This document shows, in pieces, positions 53,235 to 61,482 of a stretch of DNA of 64,000 nt (its first letter is position 1; each line of letters opens with the position of its first letter). The notes below the pieces were generated by a model. The model had not been told where the DNA came from. It worked only from the letters and a program-made list of their open reading frames with translations, and made no database searches. This DNA is from Pseudomonas tohonis (GTDB lineage Bacteria > Pseudomonadota > Gammaproteobacteria > Pseudomonadales > Pseudomonadaceae): assembly GCF_012767755.2 (NCBI RefSeq), contig NZ_AP023189.1, positions 1,364,001-1,428,000 of the forward strand, in the 5' to 3' direction. The position numbers were made by a program, and so were the translations under genes.

Positions 53235-53993
53235 ATGGCCATTGCACTGACCACCCTGGTGGAGGAAGCGGAGCGTTTTCTCGGGGCTTCGCGGATCTCG
53301 GACTACTGCCCAAACGGCCTCCAGGTCGAGGGCCGGCCGCAGGTTCGACGCATCGTCAGCGGGGTGACCGCGAGCCAGGCATTGCTGGATGCGGCGGTGG
53401 AAGCCGAGGCCGATGTGGTGCTGGTGCACCATGGCTATTTCTGGAAGGGGGAGAACCCCTGCGTGGTCGGCATCAAGCAGCGGCGCCTGAAGACCCTTCT
53501 GGCCAATGACATCAGCCTGCTGGCCTACCACCTGCCGTTGGACGTGCACCCGGAAGTGGGCAACAACGTGCAGCTCGCCCGCCAGCTGGACATCACCGTC
53601 GAAGGCCCGCTGGAGCCTGACAACCCGCGCACCGTCGGCCTCGTCGGCTCCCTGGCCGAGCCCCTCACCCCGCGCGACTTCGCCCGCCGCGTGCAGGATG
53701 TGCTCGGTCGCGAACCGCTGCTGGTGGAGGGCCCGGAGATGATCCGCCGCATCGGCTGGTGCACCGGCGGCGGCCAGGGCTACATCGACACGGCCATCGC
53801 CGCCGGCGTCGATCTCTACCTGACCGGCGAGGCTTCGGAGCAGACTTTCCACAGTGCGCGGGAAAACGGCATCAGCTTCATCGCCGCCGGCCACCACGCC
53901 ACCGAACGCTATGGCGTGCAGGCGCTGGGGGACTACCTGGCGCGGCGTTTCGCCATCGAACACCTGTTCATCGACTGCCCCAATCCCATCTAG
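53235..53993 (+). CDS. Nif3-like dinuclear metal centre protein (YbgI/DUF34)
   Basis: A 252-residue protein of the Nif3/YbgI family, with a toroidal hexamer and a two-metal site. Metal-ligand motifs are VLVHHGYFW near residue 65, DVHPEVGNN near 103, and AAGHHATERYGVQALGDYLA at the C-terminus. Its proposed role is GTP cyclohydrolase-like or metal insertion, but it remains unsettled. It is divergent from algW, with 112 bases between. Confidence 0.92.
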   Translation: MAIALTTLVEEAERFLGASRISDYCPNGLQVEGRPQVRRIVSGVTASQALLDAAVEAEADVVLVHHGYFWKGENPCVVGIKQRRLKTLLANDISLLAYHLPLDVHPEVGNNVQLARQLDITVEGPLEPDNPRTVGLVGSLAEPLTPRDFARRVQDVLGREPLLVEGPEMIRRIGWCTGGGQGYIDTAIAAGVDLYLTGEASEQTFHSARENGISFIAAGHHATERYGVQALGDYLARRFAIEHLFIDCPNPI

Positions 53994-54078
53994 AAAGCCG
54001 CCCCGGAACGCCCATTCCGGCAGGTATAAAGCTAGATCGTTTCGTTCTAAGTGGGCCCCTGAATAGAAGAAGGCGCTG

Positions 54079-54087
54079 TGCTAGAGT
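54079..54087 (+). promoter_or_regulatory. Candidate cysD promoter, extended -10
   Basis: TGCTAGAGT (54079-54087) matches an extended -10. There is no good -35, which fits an activator-dependent promoter. The AT-richer tract at 54023-54050 just upstream is where the sulfur regulator CysB would be expected to bind. Confidence 0.5.
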
Positions 54088-54144
54088 GCGCCCTCGTCCA
54101 CGGCCCGCAGGCCGTCGTATCAGATAAGAAATCCGTGAGTAGCC

Positions 54145-55062
54145 ATGCTCGACAAACTGACGCACCTGAAACAGCTGGAGGCGGAAAGTATCCACATCAT
54201 TCGTGAGGTGGCCGCCGAATTCGATAACCCGGTGATGCTGTACTCCATCGGCAAGGACTCCGCCGTCATGCTGCACCTGGCGCGCAAGGCCTTCTTCCCG
54301 GGCAAGCTGCCGTTCCCGGTGATGCACGTCGATACCCAGTGGAAGTTCCAGGAGATGTACCGGTTCCGCGACAAGATGGTCGCCGACCTGGGCCTCGAGC
54401 TGATCACCCACGTGAACCCCGAGGGCAAGGCACAGGGCATCAACCCCTTCACCCACGGCAGTGCCAAGCACACCGACATCATGAAGACCGAGGGCCTCAA
54501 GCAGGCTCTGGACAAGTACGGCTTCGATGCGGCCTTCGGCGGCGCCCGCCGCGACGAGGAGAAATCCCGCGCCAAGGAGCGCGTGTACTCCTTCCGCGAC
54601 AGCAAGCACCGCTGGGACCCGAAGAACCAGCGCCCCGAGCTGTGGAACGTCTACAACGGCAAGGTCAAGAAGGGCGAATCCATCCGCGTCTTCCCGCTCT
54701 CCAACTGGACCGAGCTGGACATCTGGCAATACATCTACCTGGAGCAGATCCCGATCGTGCCGCTGTACTTCGCCGCCGAGCGCGAAGTCATCGAGAAGAA
54801 CGGCACGCTGATCATGATCGACGACGACCGCATCCTGGAGCACCTCTCGGACGAAGAGAAGGCACGCATCGAGAAGCGCATGGTGCGTTTCCGCACCCTG
54901 GGCTGCTACCCGCTGACCGGTGCGGTCGAGTCGGAGGCCACCAGCCTCACCGACATCATCCAGGAAATGCTCCTGACCCGAACTTCCGAACGCCAGGGCC
55001 GCGTCATCGACCATGACGGCGCCGGTTCGATGGAAGAGAAAAAGCGGCAGGGGTATTTCTAG
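54145..55062 (+). CDS. cysD: Sulfate adenylyltransferase small subunit CysD
   Basis: The 305-residue catalytic subunit of ATP sulfurylase. The PP-loop [17 protein letters not shown] and the block [19 protein letters not shown] are intact, and the C-terminus is complete ([10 protein letters not shown]). It activates sulfate to APS with CysN. In related genomes cysN follows directly; here a 451-bp insert with its own gene separates them. Confidence 0.97.
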   Translation: MLDKLTHLKQLEAESIHIIREVAAEFDNPVMLYSIGKDSAVMLHLARKAFFPGKLPFPVMHVDTQWKFQEMYRFRDKMVADLGLELITHVNPEGKAQGINPFTHGSAKHTDIMKTEGLKQALDKYGFDAAFGGARRDEEKSRAKERVYSFRDSKHRWDPKNQRPELWNVYNGKVKKGESIRVFPLSNWTELDIWQYIYLEQIPIVPLYFAAEREVIEKNGTLIMIDDDRILEHLSDEEKARIEKRMVRFRTLGCYPLTGAVESEATSLTDIIQEMLLTRTSERQGRVIDHDGAGSMEEKKRQGYF

Positions 55063-55070
55063 AAAGCGGT

Positions 55071-55098
55071 TGCAAGCAGCAAGCGACAAGCTTCAAGC
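55071..55098. repeat. Left arm: four NNCAAGC heptads
   Basis: Four consecutive 7-bp units of the form NNCAAGC run from 55071 to 55098, starting 9 bases after the cysD stop. They are the inverted counterpart of the GCTTGNN units at 55475-55509, so the insert has heptad-built inverted ends. Confidence 0.85.
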
Positions 55099-55118
55099 AG
55101 GGAATGATTGGAGTTCGA

Positions 55119-55460
55119 ATGGATTTCGAGCGACTCGATGTCTGGCGAAGATCCAAGCAGCTCACGGTAAGCATCTACAGGGCGTTCGCGGACTGCCGCG
55201 ATGCCGGGTTCAAGGATCAGGTAACCCGTTCGGCGCTGTCCGTACCCAGCAATATCGCCGAGGGTATGGAACGCGGAAGCGCCAAGGAAAAATGCCGGTA
55301 TCTGTGGATAGCCAAGGCATCCTGCGGTGAGCTGCGAACCCAGCTGATGATCGGAGCTGAAATCGGGTACATAGCGGAATCGCTTGCCGCTGATTGGGTA
55401 GTCGAAACCCGCGAGCTGTCGAGAATGCTCACGGGGTTGATCAACAAAATTTCTGTCTAG
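55119..55460 (+). CDS. Four-helix-bundle protein (S23 / 23S rRNA intervening-sequence family)
   Basis: A 113-residue helical protein of the S23/IVP family: [15 protein letters not shown], then [19 protein letters not shown], and a helix with [15 protein letters not shown]. These are the family's three diagnostic blocks. Relatives are encoded inside intervening sequences of 23S rRNA genes and, as Avd, beside diversity-generating retroelements. ATG 55119 follows TTGGAG by 6 bases; ATG 55104 is an alternative. Codon use differs from the neighbours (ATA, AGA, AGG, CGA, GTA and GGA all occur), a sign of foreign origin. The gene is enclosed by inverted heptad arms and splits the cysDN operon. Its function is unknown. 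Confidence 0.85.
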   Translation: MDFERLDVWRRSKQLTVSIYRAFADCRDAGFKDQVTRSALSVPSNIAEGMERGSAKEKCRYLWIAKASCGELRTQLMIGAEIGYIAESLAADWVVETRELSRMLTGLINKISV

Positions 55461-55474
55461 CTGGACGCCGACGA

Positions 55475-55509
55475 GCTTGCCGCTTGAGGCTTGCAGCTTG
55501 GAGCTTGAG
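55475..55509. repeat. Right arm: five GCTTGNN heptads
   Basis: Five consecutive 7-bp units of the form GCTTGNN run from 55475 to 55509 and end 4 bases before the cysNC ATG. The GGAG formed at 55500-55503 inside the array is the only ribosome-binding-like sequence in front of cysNC, 10 bases away. Confidence 0.85.
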
Positions 55510-55513
55510 TGAA

Positions 55514-57412
55514 ATGAGCCATCAATCCGATCTGATCAGCCAGGACATCCTCGCGTACCTGGCCCAGCACGAGCGCAAGGAACTCCTGCGCTTCCTCACC
55601 TGCGGCAACGTCGACGACGGCAAGAGCACCCTGATCGGGCGCCTGCTGCACGACTCCAAGATGATCTACGAAGACCATCTGGAAGCCATCACCCGCGATT
55701 CCAAGAAGGTCGGCACCACGGGTGACGAAGTGGACCTGGCGCTGCTGGTGGATGGCCTGCAGGCCGAGCGCGAGCAGGGCATCACCATCGATGTCGCCTA
55801 CCGCTACTTCTCCACCGCCAAGCGCAAGTTCATCATCGCCGACACCCCCGGCCATGAGCAGTACACGCGCAACATGGCCACCGGCGCGTCCACCTGCGAC
55901 CTGGCGATCATCCTGGTCGATGCCCGCTACGGTGTGCAGACCCAGACCCGCCGCCACAGCTACATCGCATCGCTGCTGGGCATCAAGCACATCGTCGTCG
56001 CCATCAACAAGATGGACCTGAAGGATTTCGATCAGGGCGTGTTCGAGTCGATCAAGGCCGACTACCTGCAGTTCGCCGAGCGCATCAAGCTCAACCCGAC
56101 CTCCCTCCACTTCGTGCCGATGTCGGCGCTGAAGGGCGACAACGTGGTGAACAAGAGCGAGCGTTCGCCCTGGTACACCGGCCAGTCGCTGATGGAAATC
56201 CTCGAGACCGTCGAGGTTTCCGGTGATCGCAACTTCGACGACATGCGCTTCCCGGTGCAGTACGTCAACCGCCCCAACCTGAACTTCCGCGGCTTCGCCG
56301 GCACCCTGGCCAGCGGCATCGTGCACAAGGGCGACGAGGTCGTCGTGCTGCCCTCGGGCAAGGGCAGCAAGATCAAGTCCATCGTCACCTTCGAAGGCGA
56401 GCTGGAGCAGGCCGGCCCCGGCCAGGCCATCACGCTGACCCTCGAAGACGAGATCGACGTATCCCGTGGCGACATGCTGGTGCATGCCGACAACCGTCCG
56501 CAGGTCACCGACGGCTTCGAGGCCATGTTGGTGTGGATGTCCGAGGAGCCGATGCTCCCGGGCAAGAAGTACGACATCAAGCGCGCCACCAGCTATGTGC
56601 CGGGCTCCATCGCCAGCATCACCCACAAGGTGGACGTGAATACCCTGGAAGAGGGGGCCGCCAGCGACCTGCAACTGAACGAGATCGCCAAGGTCAAGGT
56701 CAGCCTGGATGCGCCCATCGCCCTCGACGGCTATGAGCGCAATCGCACCACCGGCGCTTTCATCGTCATCGACCGCCTCACCAACGGCACCGTCGGCGCC
56801 GGCATGATCATCGCCGCACCGGTTGCTGCCGGTGGCCAGGGCATTCATGGCGAGTCTGCCCACGTTTCCACCGAGGAGCGTGCCGCGCGCTTCGGCCAGA
56901 AGCCGGCCACCGTGCTGTTCAGCGGCCTGTCCGGCGCCGGCAAGAGCACCCTGGCCTATGCCGTAGAGCGCAAGCTGTTCGACATGGGCCGCGCGGTCTA
57001 CGTCCTCGATGGCCAGAACCTCCGTCACGACCTGAACAAGGGCTTGCCGCAGGATCGCGCCGGGCGCACCGAGAATTGGCGCCGTGCCGCCCATGTGGCG
57101 CGCCAGTTCAACGAAGCCGGCCTGCTGACCCTGGCCGCCTTCGTCGCGCCGGACGCCGAGGGGCGTGAACAGGCCAAGGTGCTGATCGGCAGTGATCGCC
57201 TGATCACCGTATACGTCCAGGCGTCCCCGCAGGTCTGCCGCGAGCGTGACCCGCAAGGGCTCTACGCGGCCGACCAGGACAACATCCCTGGTGAGTCCTT
57301 CCCCTACGACGTGCCGCTGAATGCCGACCTGGTGATCGACACCCAGAGCCAGTCGGTGGAAGAGGGCGTCAAGGCGGTGCTCGACCTGCTGCGCAGCCGC
57401 GGCGCGATCTGA
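55514..57412 (+). CDS. cysNC: Bifunctional sulfate adenylyltransferase subunit 1 / APS kinase CysNC
   Basis: A 632-residue fusion. The N-terminal part (about 1-450) is the CysN GTPase: [27 protein letters not shown] and NKMDL are the G motifs. The C-terminal 180 residues are APS kinase, with P-loop [20 protein letters not shown] and [14 protein letters not shown]. It turns sulfate to APS with CysD and then to PAPS. The kinase segment that usually reads FISPFR reads FVAPDA here, so the catalytic-loop Ser is Ala545. ATG 55514 gives the family start; its ribosome-binding site is weak and lies in the repeat arm. A strong terminator follows. Confidence 0.95.
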   Translation: MSHQSDLISQDILAYLAQHERKELLRFLTCGNVDDGKSTLIGRLLHDSKMIYEDHLEAITRDSKKVGTTGDEVDLALLVDGLQAEREQGITIDVAYRYFSTAKRKFIIADTPGHEQYTRNMATGASTCDLAIILVDARYGVQTQTRRHSYIASLLGIKHIVVAINKMDLKDFDQGVFESIKADYLQFAERIKLNPTSLHFVPMSALKGDNVVNKSERSPWYTGQSLMEILETVEVSGDRNFDDMRFPVQYVNRPNLNFRGFAGTLASGIVHKGDEVVVLPSGKGSKIKSIVTFEGELEQAGPGQAITLTLEDEIDVSRGDMLVHADNRPQVTDGFEAMLVWMSEEPMLPGKKYDIKRATSYVPGSIASITHKVDVNTLEEGAASDLQLNEIAKVKVSLDAPIALDGYERNRTTGAFIVIDRLTNGTVGAGMIIAAPVAAGGQGIHGESAHVSTEERAARFGQKPATVLFSGLSGAGKSTLAYAVERKLFDMGRAVYVLDGQNLRHDLNKGLPQDRAGRTENWRRAAHVARQFNEAGLLTLAAFVAPDAEGREQAKVLIGSDRLITVYVQASPQVCRERDPQGLYAADQDNIPGESFPYDVPLNADLVIDTQSQSVEEGVKAVLDLLRSRGAI

Positions 57413-57428
57413 TCGCTCCGCAATGAGA

Positions 57429-57455
57429 AAGCCCCGCTGATGCGGGGCTTTTTCT
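57429..57455 (+). terminator. Terminator after cysNC
   Basis: A 9-bp stem AAGCCCCGC (57429-57437) / GCGGGGCTT (57442-57450) with loop TGAT and a T-rich tail; strong intrinsic terminator. Confidence 0.9.
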
Positions 57456-57545
57456 TTGCGCCATCCAGGGCCCCAACTCCCGCCCAGGTGGCTCGGGTGC
57501 AGCCCGGACTTCAGTCCGGGGAAACGGGCTGGTGCTGAAATGAAA

Positions 57546-57567
57546 AAGCCCCGCCGGGGCGGGGCTT
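57546..57567 (-). terminator. Terminator after zapG
   Basis: AAGCCCCG (57546-57553) pairs with CGGGGCTT (57560-57567). On the minus strand the stem is followed by a T-run (A-run at 57543-57547 on the plus strand), 20 bases after the zapG stop. Confidence 0.8.
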
Positions 57568-57586
57568 CTTTCGACGCATCCAGGGA

Positions 57587-58027
57587 TCAGTACTTGCCCT
57601 TGAGGCCGAAGTTCTCATCCAGGGTGCCCGGGCCATCCGGCGACTTGGGCGCGTAGTCCTTGGGCGCCTCGTGGCTGCGCGGCGGGGTCAGGCGTTCGCG
57701 CGGGCCGGGGGCGTCGTCCGTGTGCAGGGCGGCGAGCAGGCGCTGGCGGGTCAGTTCGTCCAGGGCCAGGCGGCTGGCGCCATCGGACAGATGTTCCTGC
57801 ACTTCCTGGTAGCTCTGGGTGAGTTTCTTCACCAGGCTGGCGGTGGTGTTGAAGTGGGTGACCACTTCACTCTGATAGGTATCGAAGCGTGCCTGCAGGT
57901 CATCCAGTTGCCGCTGCGTGCGGTTCGGCGCGGTGCCGGGCAGCAGTCGGGCGACCAGAAAACCGATGCCGATACCGGCGAGCAGAGCGAGTGCTGGCAA
58001 CAACCAGGCCGTGAGCGACTGTTCCAC
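57587..58027 (-). CDS. zapG: ZapG/YhcB (DUF1043) inner-membrane protein
   Basis: A 146-residue protein with one N-terminal membrane helix (WLLPALALLAGIGIGFLVARL) followed by a cytoplasmic coiled coil (RTQRQLDDLQARFDTYQSEV) and a disordered Pro-rich tail. This is the DUF1043/YhcB layout. YhcB (ZapG) links cell division, elongation and envelope growth in gamma-proteobacteria. The C-terminal FGLKGKY is conserved in pseudomonads as far as I recall. Confidence 0.85.
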   Translation of the reverse strand: MEQSLTAWLLPALALLAGIGIGFLVARLLPGTAPNRTQRQLDDLQARFDTYQSEVVTHFNTTASLVKKLTQSYQEVQEHLSDGASRLALDELTRQRLLAALHTDDAPGPRERLTPPRSHEAPKDYAPKSPDGPGTLDENFGLKGKY

Positions 58028-58152
58028 GAGTCCTTCCTCTATAAGCAGCTTTGCATTACGTTAACGGCTCGAATCCGCGCTGTATACCGCGACGCAAGCC
58101 TGTGGTGCTTAACCAAGACGAGTCGACCCGGTCCGGGGTCACGGAGTTCCCG

Positions 58153-58782
58153 TTGTCCAATCGTGAAAATCCCATTCTGCTCCAGGGGCCAAGTGGCCAG
58201 CTGGAAGCGCTTCATCTCGACCTGCCCGATGCCAAGGGGCTGGCGCTGATCTGCCACCCGAACCCGATCCAGGGCGGGACCATGCTCAACAAGGTCGTCT
58301 CCACCCTGCAGCGCACCGCCCGCGATGCCGGCTACAGCACCCTGCGCTTCAATTACCGCGGCGTCGGCGCCAGCGCCGGCAGCCATGACATGAACACCGG
58401 TGAGGTGGATGACGCCGAAGCGGCCGCCCACTGGTTCCGCGCCCAGCGTCCGGAACTGGCGCTGACGCTGTTCGGTTTTTCCTTCGGCGGTTTCGTCGCG
58501 GCGAGCCTGGCCGGCCGCCTGGAACGGCAGGGCATCGACGTGCCCCGGTTGCTCATGGTGGCGCCAGCGGTGAAGCGCCTGACCGTCGAGACGCCGCTGC
58601 CCGCGCATGGCGAGCTGACGGTGATCCAGCCGGACACCGACGAGGTCGTCGAGCCGCAGGCGGTGTATGACTGGTCTGCATCCCTGCAACGCTCCCATGA
58701 GCTGCTGAAAGTGGCAGAATGCGGGCACTTCTTTCATGGCAAGCTGACCGATCTGAAGGATCTGGTCCTGCCGCGCCTCTGA
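58153..58782 (+). CDS. Alpha/beta hydrolase (YtfL/DUF-type dienelactone-like)
   Basis: A 209-residue alpha/beta hydrolase. The N-terminal LICHPNPIQGGTMLNKVVST carries the oxyanion His-Pro-x-Pro loop, the nucleophile elbow GFSFGGFVA holds the catalytic Ser, an Asp is in VIQPDTDEVVEP and the final His in CGHFFHGKL. TTG 58153 is chosen because GGAG lies 6 bases before it; a frame reaching 58051 adds a poorly matching head. It is located immediately before trpS, in P. aeruginosa order. The substrate is unknown. Confidence 0.82.
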   Translation: MSNRENPILLQGPSGQLEALHLDLPDAKGLALICHPNPIQGGTMLNKVVSTLQRTARDAGYSTLRFNYRGVGASAGSHDMNTGEVDDAEAAAHWFRAQRPELALTLFGFSFGGFVAASLAGRLERQGIDVPRLLMVAPAVKRLTVETPLPAHGELTVIQPDTDEVVEPQAVYDWSASLQRSHELLKVAECGHFFHGKLTDLKDLVLPRL

Positions 58783-58812
58783 CCCCGACAGCCGTCCGAC
58801 AAGCGATCCCCC

Positions 58813-60159
58813 ATGACCATTCGTATCCTCACCGGCATCACCACCACCGGTACCCCGCACCTCGGCAACTACGCCGGCGCCATCCGTCCTGCCATCGTCG
58901 CCAGCCGTGATGCCGACGTCGATTCCTTCTACTTCCTGGCCGACTACCACGCGCTGATCAAGTGCGACGACCCGGCGCGTATCCAGCGCTCGCGCCTGGA
59001 GATCGCCGCCACCTGGCTGGCCTGCGGCCTGGACACCGACAAGGCGACCTTCTACCGCCAGTCGGACATCCCCGAGATCCCCGAGCTCACCTGGCTGCTC
59101 ACCTGCGTTGCGGCCAAGGGCCTGCTCAACCGCGCACACGCCTACAAGGCGTCGGTGGACAAGAACGTGGAGAACGGCGAGGACCCGGATGCCGGCGTCA
59201 CCATGGGCCTGTACAGCTACCCGGTGCTGATGGCGGCGGACATCCTCATGTTCAACGCCCACAAGGTGCCGGTCGGCCGTGACCAGATCCAGCACGTGGA
59301 AATGGCCCGCGACATCGGCCAGCGCTTCAACCACCTGTTCGGCGCCGGGCGCGAGCTCTTCACCCTGCCGGAGGCGGTGATCGAGGAGGAAGTGGCGACC
59401 CTGCCGGGCCTGGACGGTCGCAAGATGTCCAAGAGCTACGACAACACCATCCCGCTGTTCGGCAGCGCCAAGCAGCTGAAGGACGCCATCGCCCGCATCG
59501 TCACCGACTCGCGCGCCCCCGGCGAGCCAAAGGACCCGGACAGCTCCCACCTGTACACCCTCTACCAGGCCTTCTCCACGCCGGCCCAACTGGCGGCCTT
59601 CCGTGCCGAGCTGCTCGATGGCCTAGCCTGGGGCGAAGCCAAGCAGCGTCTGTTCCAGCTTTTGGACAACGAGCTGGGTGAAGCCCGCGAGCGTTATCAC
59701 GCGCTTATCGAGCGCCCGGCCGATCTGGAAGACATCCTCCTTGCCGGTGCCGCCAAGGCCCGCAAGACCGCGACGCCCTTCCTCAACGAGCTGCGCGAGG
59801 CGGTCGGTTTGCGCTCCTTCCGCAGCAACGTGCAGAGCGCCGATACCGGCAAGAAGAAAGCGGCCAAGAGTGCGCGCTTCGTGAGCTTCCGCGAAGACGA
59901 CGGCAGCTTCCGCTTCCGCCTGCTGGCTGCCGATGGCGAGCAGTTGCTGCTGTCCCGGACCTTTGCCGATGGCAAGTCTTCGGGCCTGGTGACCAAGCGC
60001 CTGCAGGACGGCAGCGTCCTGGATATCCGCGCCGAAGGCACCAGCTACGGCCTGTGGCTCGATGGCGAGGTTGTGGGGCAGGGCGGCGAGTTCGCTGATT
60101 CCGAAGCCCGTGACGCCGCCGTGCAGCGTTTGCGCGAGGCCCTTGCTCCCCAGGAGTAA
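58813..60159 (+). CDS. trpS: Tryptophanyl-tRNA synthetase
   Basis: A 448-residue class I synthetase. The HIGH-equivalent [15 protein letters not shown] and the KMSKS loop [15 protein letters not shown] are intact. It is longer than the common form of about 335 residues because of an extra C-terminal domain from about residue 355 ([20 protein letters not shown] onward), the long form normal for Pseudomonas. It is followed by a strong terminator. Confidence 0.96.
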   Translation: MTIRILTGITTTGTPHLGNYAGAIRPAIVASRDADVDSFYFLADYHALIKCDDPARIQRSRLEIAATWLACGLDTDKATFYRQSDIPEIPELTWLLTCVAAKGLLNRAHAYKASVDKNVENGEDPDAGVTMGLYSYPVLMAADILMFNAHKVPVGRDQIQHVEMARDIGQRFNHLFGAGRELFTLPEAVIEEEVATLPGLDGRKMSKSYDNTIPLFGSAKQLKDAIARIVTDSRAPGEPKDPDSSHLYTLYQAFSTPAQLAAFRAELLDGLAWGEAKQRLFQLLDNELGEARERYHALIERPADLEDILLAGAAKARKTATPFLNELREAVGLRSFRSNVQSADTGKKKAAKSARFVSFREDDGSFRFRLLAADGEQLLLSRTFADGKSSGLVTKRLQDGSVLDIRAEGTSYGLWLDGEVVGQGGEFADSEARDAAVQRLREALAPQE

Positions 60160-60200
60160 GGCGCTTTCTTACGGCCGGCGTAGCTGGCCGATTGCCAAGA

Positions 60201-60235
60201 AACGGGGCCGTCGCTAAAGTGACGACCCCGTTTTT
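60201..60235 (+). terminator. Terminator after trpS, directly before zapE
   Basis: AACGGGG (60201-60207) pairs with CCCCGTT (60226-60232), extended inward by CGTCGC against GTGACG with one mismatch. Five T residues follow. Its end is only 19 bases from the zapE start. Confidence 0.85.
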
Positions 60236-60254
60236 CGTTGCCTTGCTACCGATC

Positions 60255-61349
60255 ATGACCCCCCTCGAGCGTTACCAGGCCGATCTCAAGCGGCCGGACT
60301 TCTTCCACGACGCCGCGCAGGAAACTGCCGTCCGCCATCTGCAGCGCCTGTACGACGACCTGATCGCCGACAGCCAGAGCAAGCCCGGCCTGTTTGGCAG
60401 CCTGTTCGCCAAGAAGCGCCAGGGGCCGGTCAAGGGCCTGTACTTCTGGGGCGGCGTAGGGCGCGGCAAGACCTACCTGGTCGACACCTTCTTCGATGCC
60501 TTGCCGTTCAAGGAGAAGATGCGCACCCACTTCCACCGCTTCATGAAGCGCGTGCACGAAGAGATGCGTACTCTCAAGGGCGAGAAGAACCCGCTGACCA
60601 TCATCGGCAAGCGCTTCGCCGACGAGGCCCGGGTGATCTGCTTCGACGAGTTCTTCGTCTCCGACATCACCGACGCGATGATCCTCGCCACCTTGCTGGA
60701 TGAGCTGTTCAAGAACGGCGTGAGCCTGGTGGCGACCTCCAACATCGTCCCGGACGGCCTGTACAAGGACGGCCTGCAGCGCGCTCGTTTCCTGCCGGCC
60801 ATCGCCTTGCTCAAGCAGCACACCGACATCGTCAACGTCGACAGCGGCGTGGACTACCGGCTGCGCGCCCTCGAGCAGGCCGAACTGTTCCACTGGCCTC
60901 TGGGCGACGAGGCCGAGGCCAGCCTGAAGAAGAGCTTCAGGAGCCTGCTGCCCGACTGCACCCAGGCCCAGGAGAACGAGGCGCTGATGATCGAGAACCG
61001 CGAGATCCGTGCGATCCGCGTGTGCGAGGACGTCGCCTGGTTCGAGTTCCGCGAGCTTTGCGATGGCCCGCGCAGCCAGAACGACTACATCGAGCTGGGC
61101 AAGATCTTCCACGCGGTGATCCTGGCCAACGTCGAGCAGATGGGCGTGACCAAGGACGACATGGCGAGGCGCTTCATCAACCTGGTGGACGAGTTCTACG
61201 ACCGCAACGTCAAGCTAATCATCTCCGCCGAAGTGGAGCTGAAGGACCTGTACACCGGTGGTCGCCTGACCTTCGAGTTCCAGCGCACCCTAAGCCGCTT
61301 GCTGGAGATGCAGTCCCACGAGTTCCTCTCGCGGCCGCATAAGCCTTGA
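60255..61349 (+). CDS. zapE: Cell division ATPase ZapE (AFG1-like)
   Basis: A 364-residue AAA-type ATPase of the ZapE/AFG1 family that destabilises FtsZ polymers at the constricting ring. Walker A is GLYFWGGVGRGKTYLVDTFF, Walker B ICFDEFFVSDITDAMIL; FHRFMKRVHEEM and the C-terminal FEFQRTLSRLLEMQS are conserved. ATG 60255 has no visible Shine-Dalgarno sequence and lies 20 bases after the trpS terminator. TTG 60243 is an alternative. Length is normal. Confidence 0.95.
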   Translation: MTPLERYQADLKRPDFFHDAAQETAVRHLQRLYDDLIADSQSKPGLFGSLFAKKRQGPVKGLYFWGGVGRGKTYLVDTFFDALPFKEKMRTHFHRFMKRVHEEMRTLKGEKNPLTIIGKRFADEARVICFDEFFVSDITDAMILATLLDELFKNGVSLVATSNIVPDGLYKDGLQRARFLPAIALLKQHTDIVNVDSGVDYRLRALEQAELFHWPLGDEAEASLKKSFRSLLPDCTQAQENEALMIENREIRAIRVCEDVAWFEFRELCDGPRSQNDYIELGKIFHAVILANVEQMGVTKDDMARRFINLVDEFYDRNVKLIISAEVELKDLYTGGRLTFEFQRTLSRLLEMQSHEFLSRPHKP

Positions 61350-61359
61350 GGGCATAAGC

Positions 61360-61387
61360 GGCAAGCCGCAAGTTTCAAGCCTCAAGA
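61360..61387. repeat. Left arm: NNCAAGC-type heptads after zapE
   Basis: Four 7-bp units of the NNCAAGC type (two with a changed last base) run from 61360 to 61387, beginning 10 bases after the zapE stop. They are the inverted counterpart of the CTTGCAG array at 61425-61480. Confidence 0.8.
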
Positions 61388-61419
61388 AAAAAGTGCGGAC
61401 CGATTCAACCGGTCCGCAC
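61387..61419 (-). terminator. Terminator of the unknown periplasmic gene, inside the repeat arms
   Basis: A 10-bp perfect stem GTGCGGACCG (61393-61402) / CGGTCCGCAC (61410-61419) with a 7-base loop. Read on the minus strand it is followed by six T residues (A-run 61387-61392). It lies between the two heptad arms. Confidence 0.85.
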
Positions 61420-61424
61420 CCTGT

Positions 61425-61480
61425 CTTGCAGCTTGCAGCTTGCAGCTTGCAGCTTGCAGCTTGCAGCTTGCAGCTTGCAG
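61425..61480. repeat. Eight perfect tandem copies of CTTGCAG
   Basis: Exactly eight identical 7-bp units fill 61425-61480. The array ends 2 bases from the stop codon (61483-61485) of the minus-strand gene. It belongs to the same GCTTGNN heptad family as 55475-55509 but is perfectly homogeneous, which suggests recent slippage expansion. Confidence 0.95.
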
Positions 61481-61482
61481 CT

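Noticed and set aside
55119..55460. Intervening sequence of a 23S rRNA gene
   Set aside because: No rRNA sequence lies on either side; the flanks are cysD and cysNC. Only the protein family and arm layout recall such elements.
61425..61480. CRISPR-like array
   Set aside because: The units are 7 bp with no spacers and no cas genes nearby; it is a simple tandem repeat.
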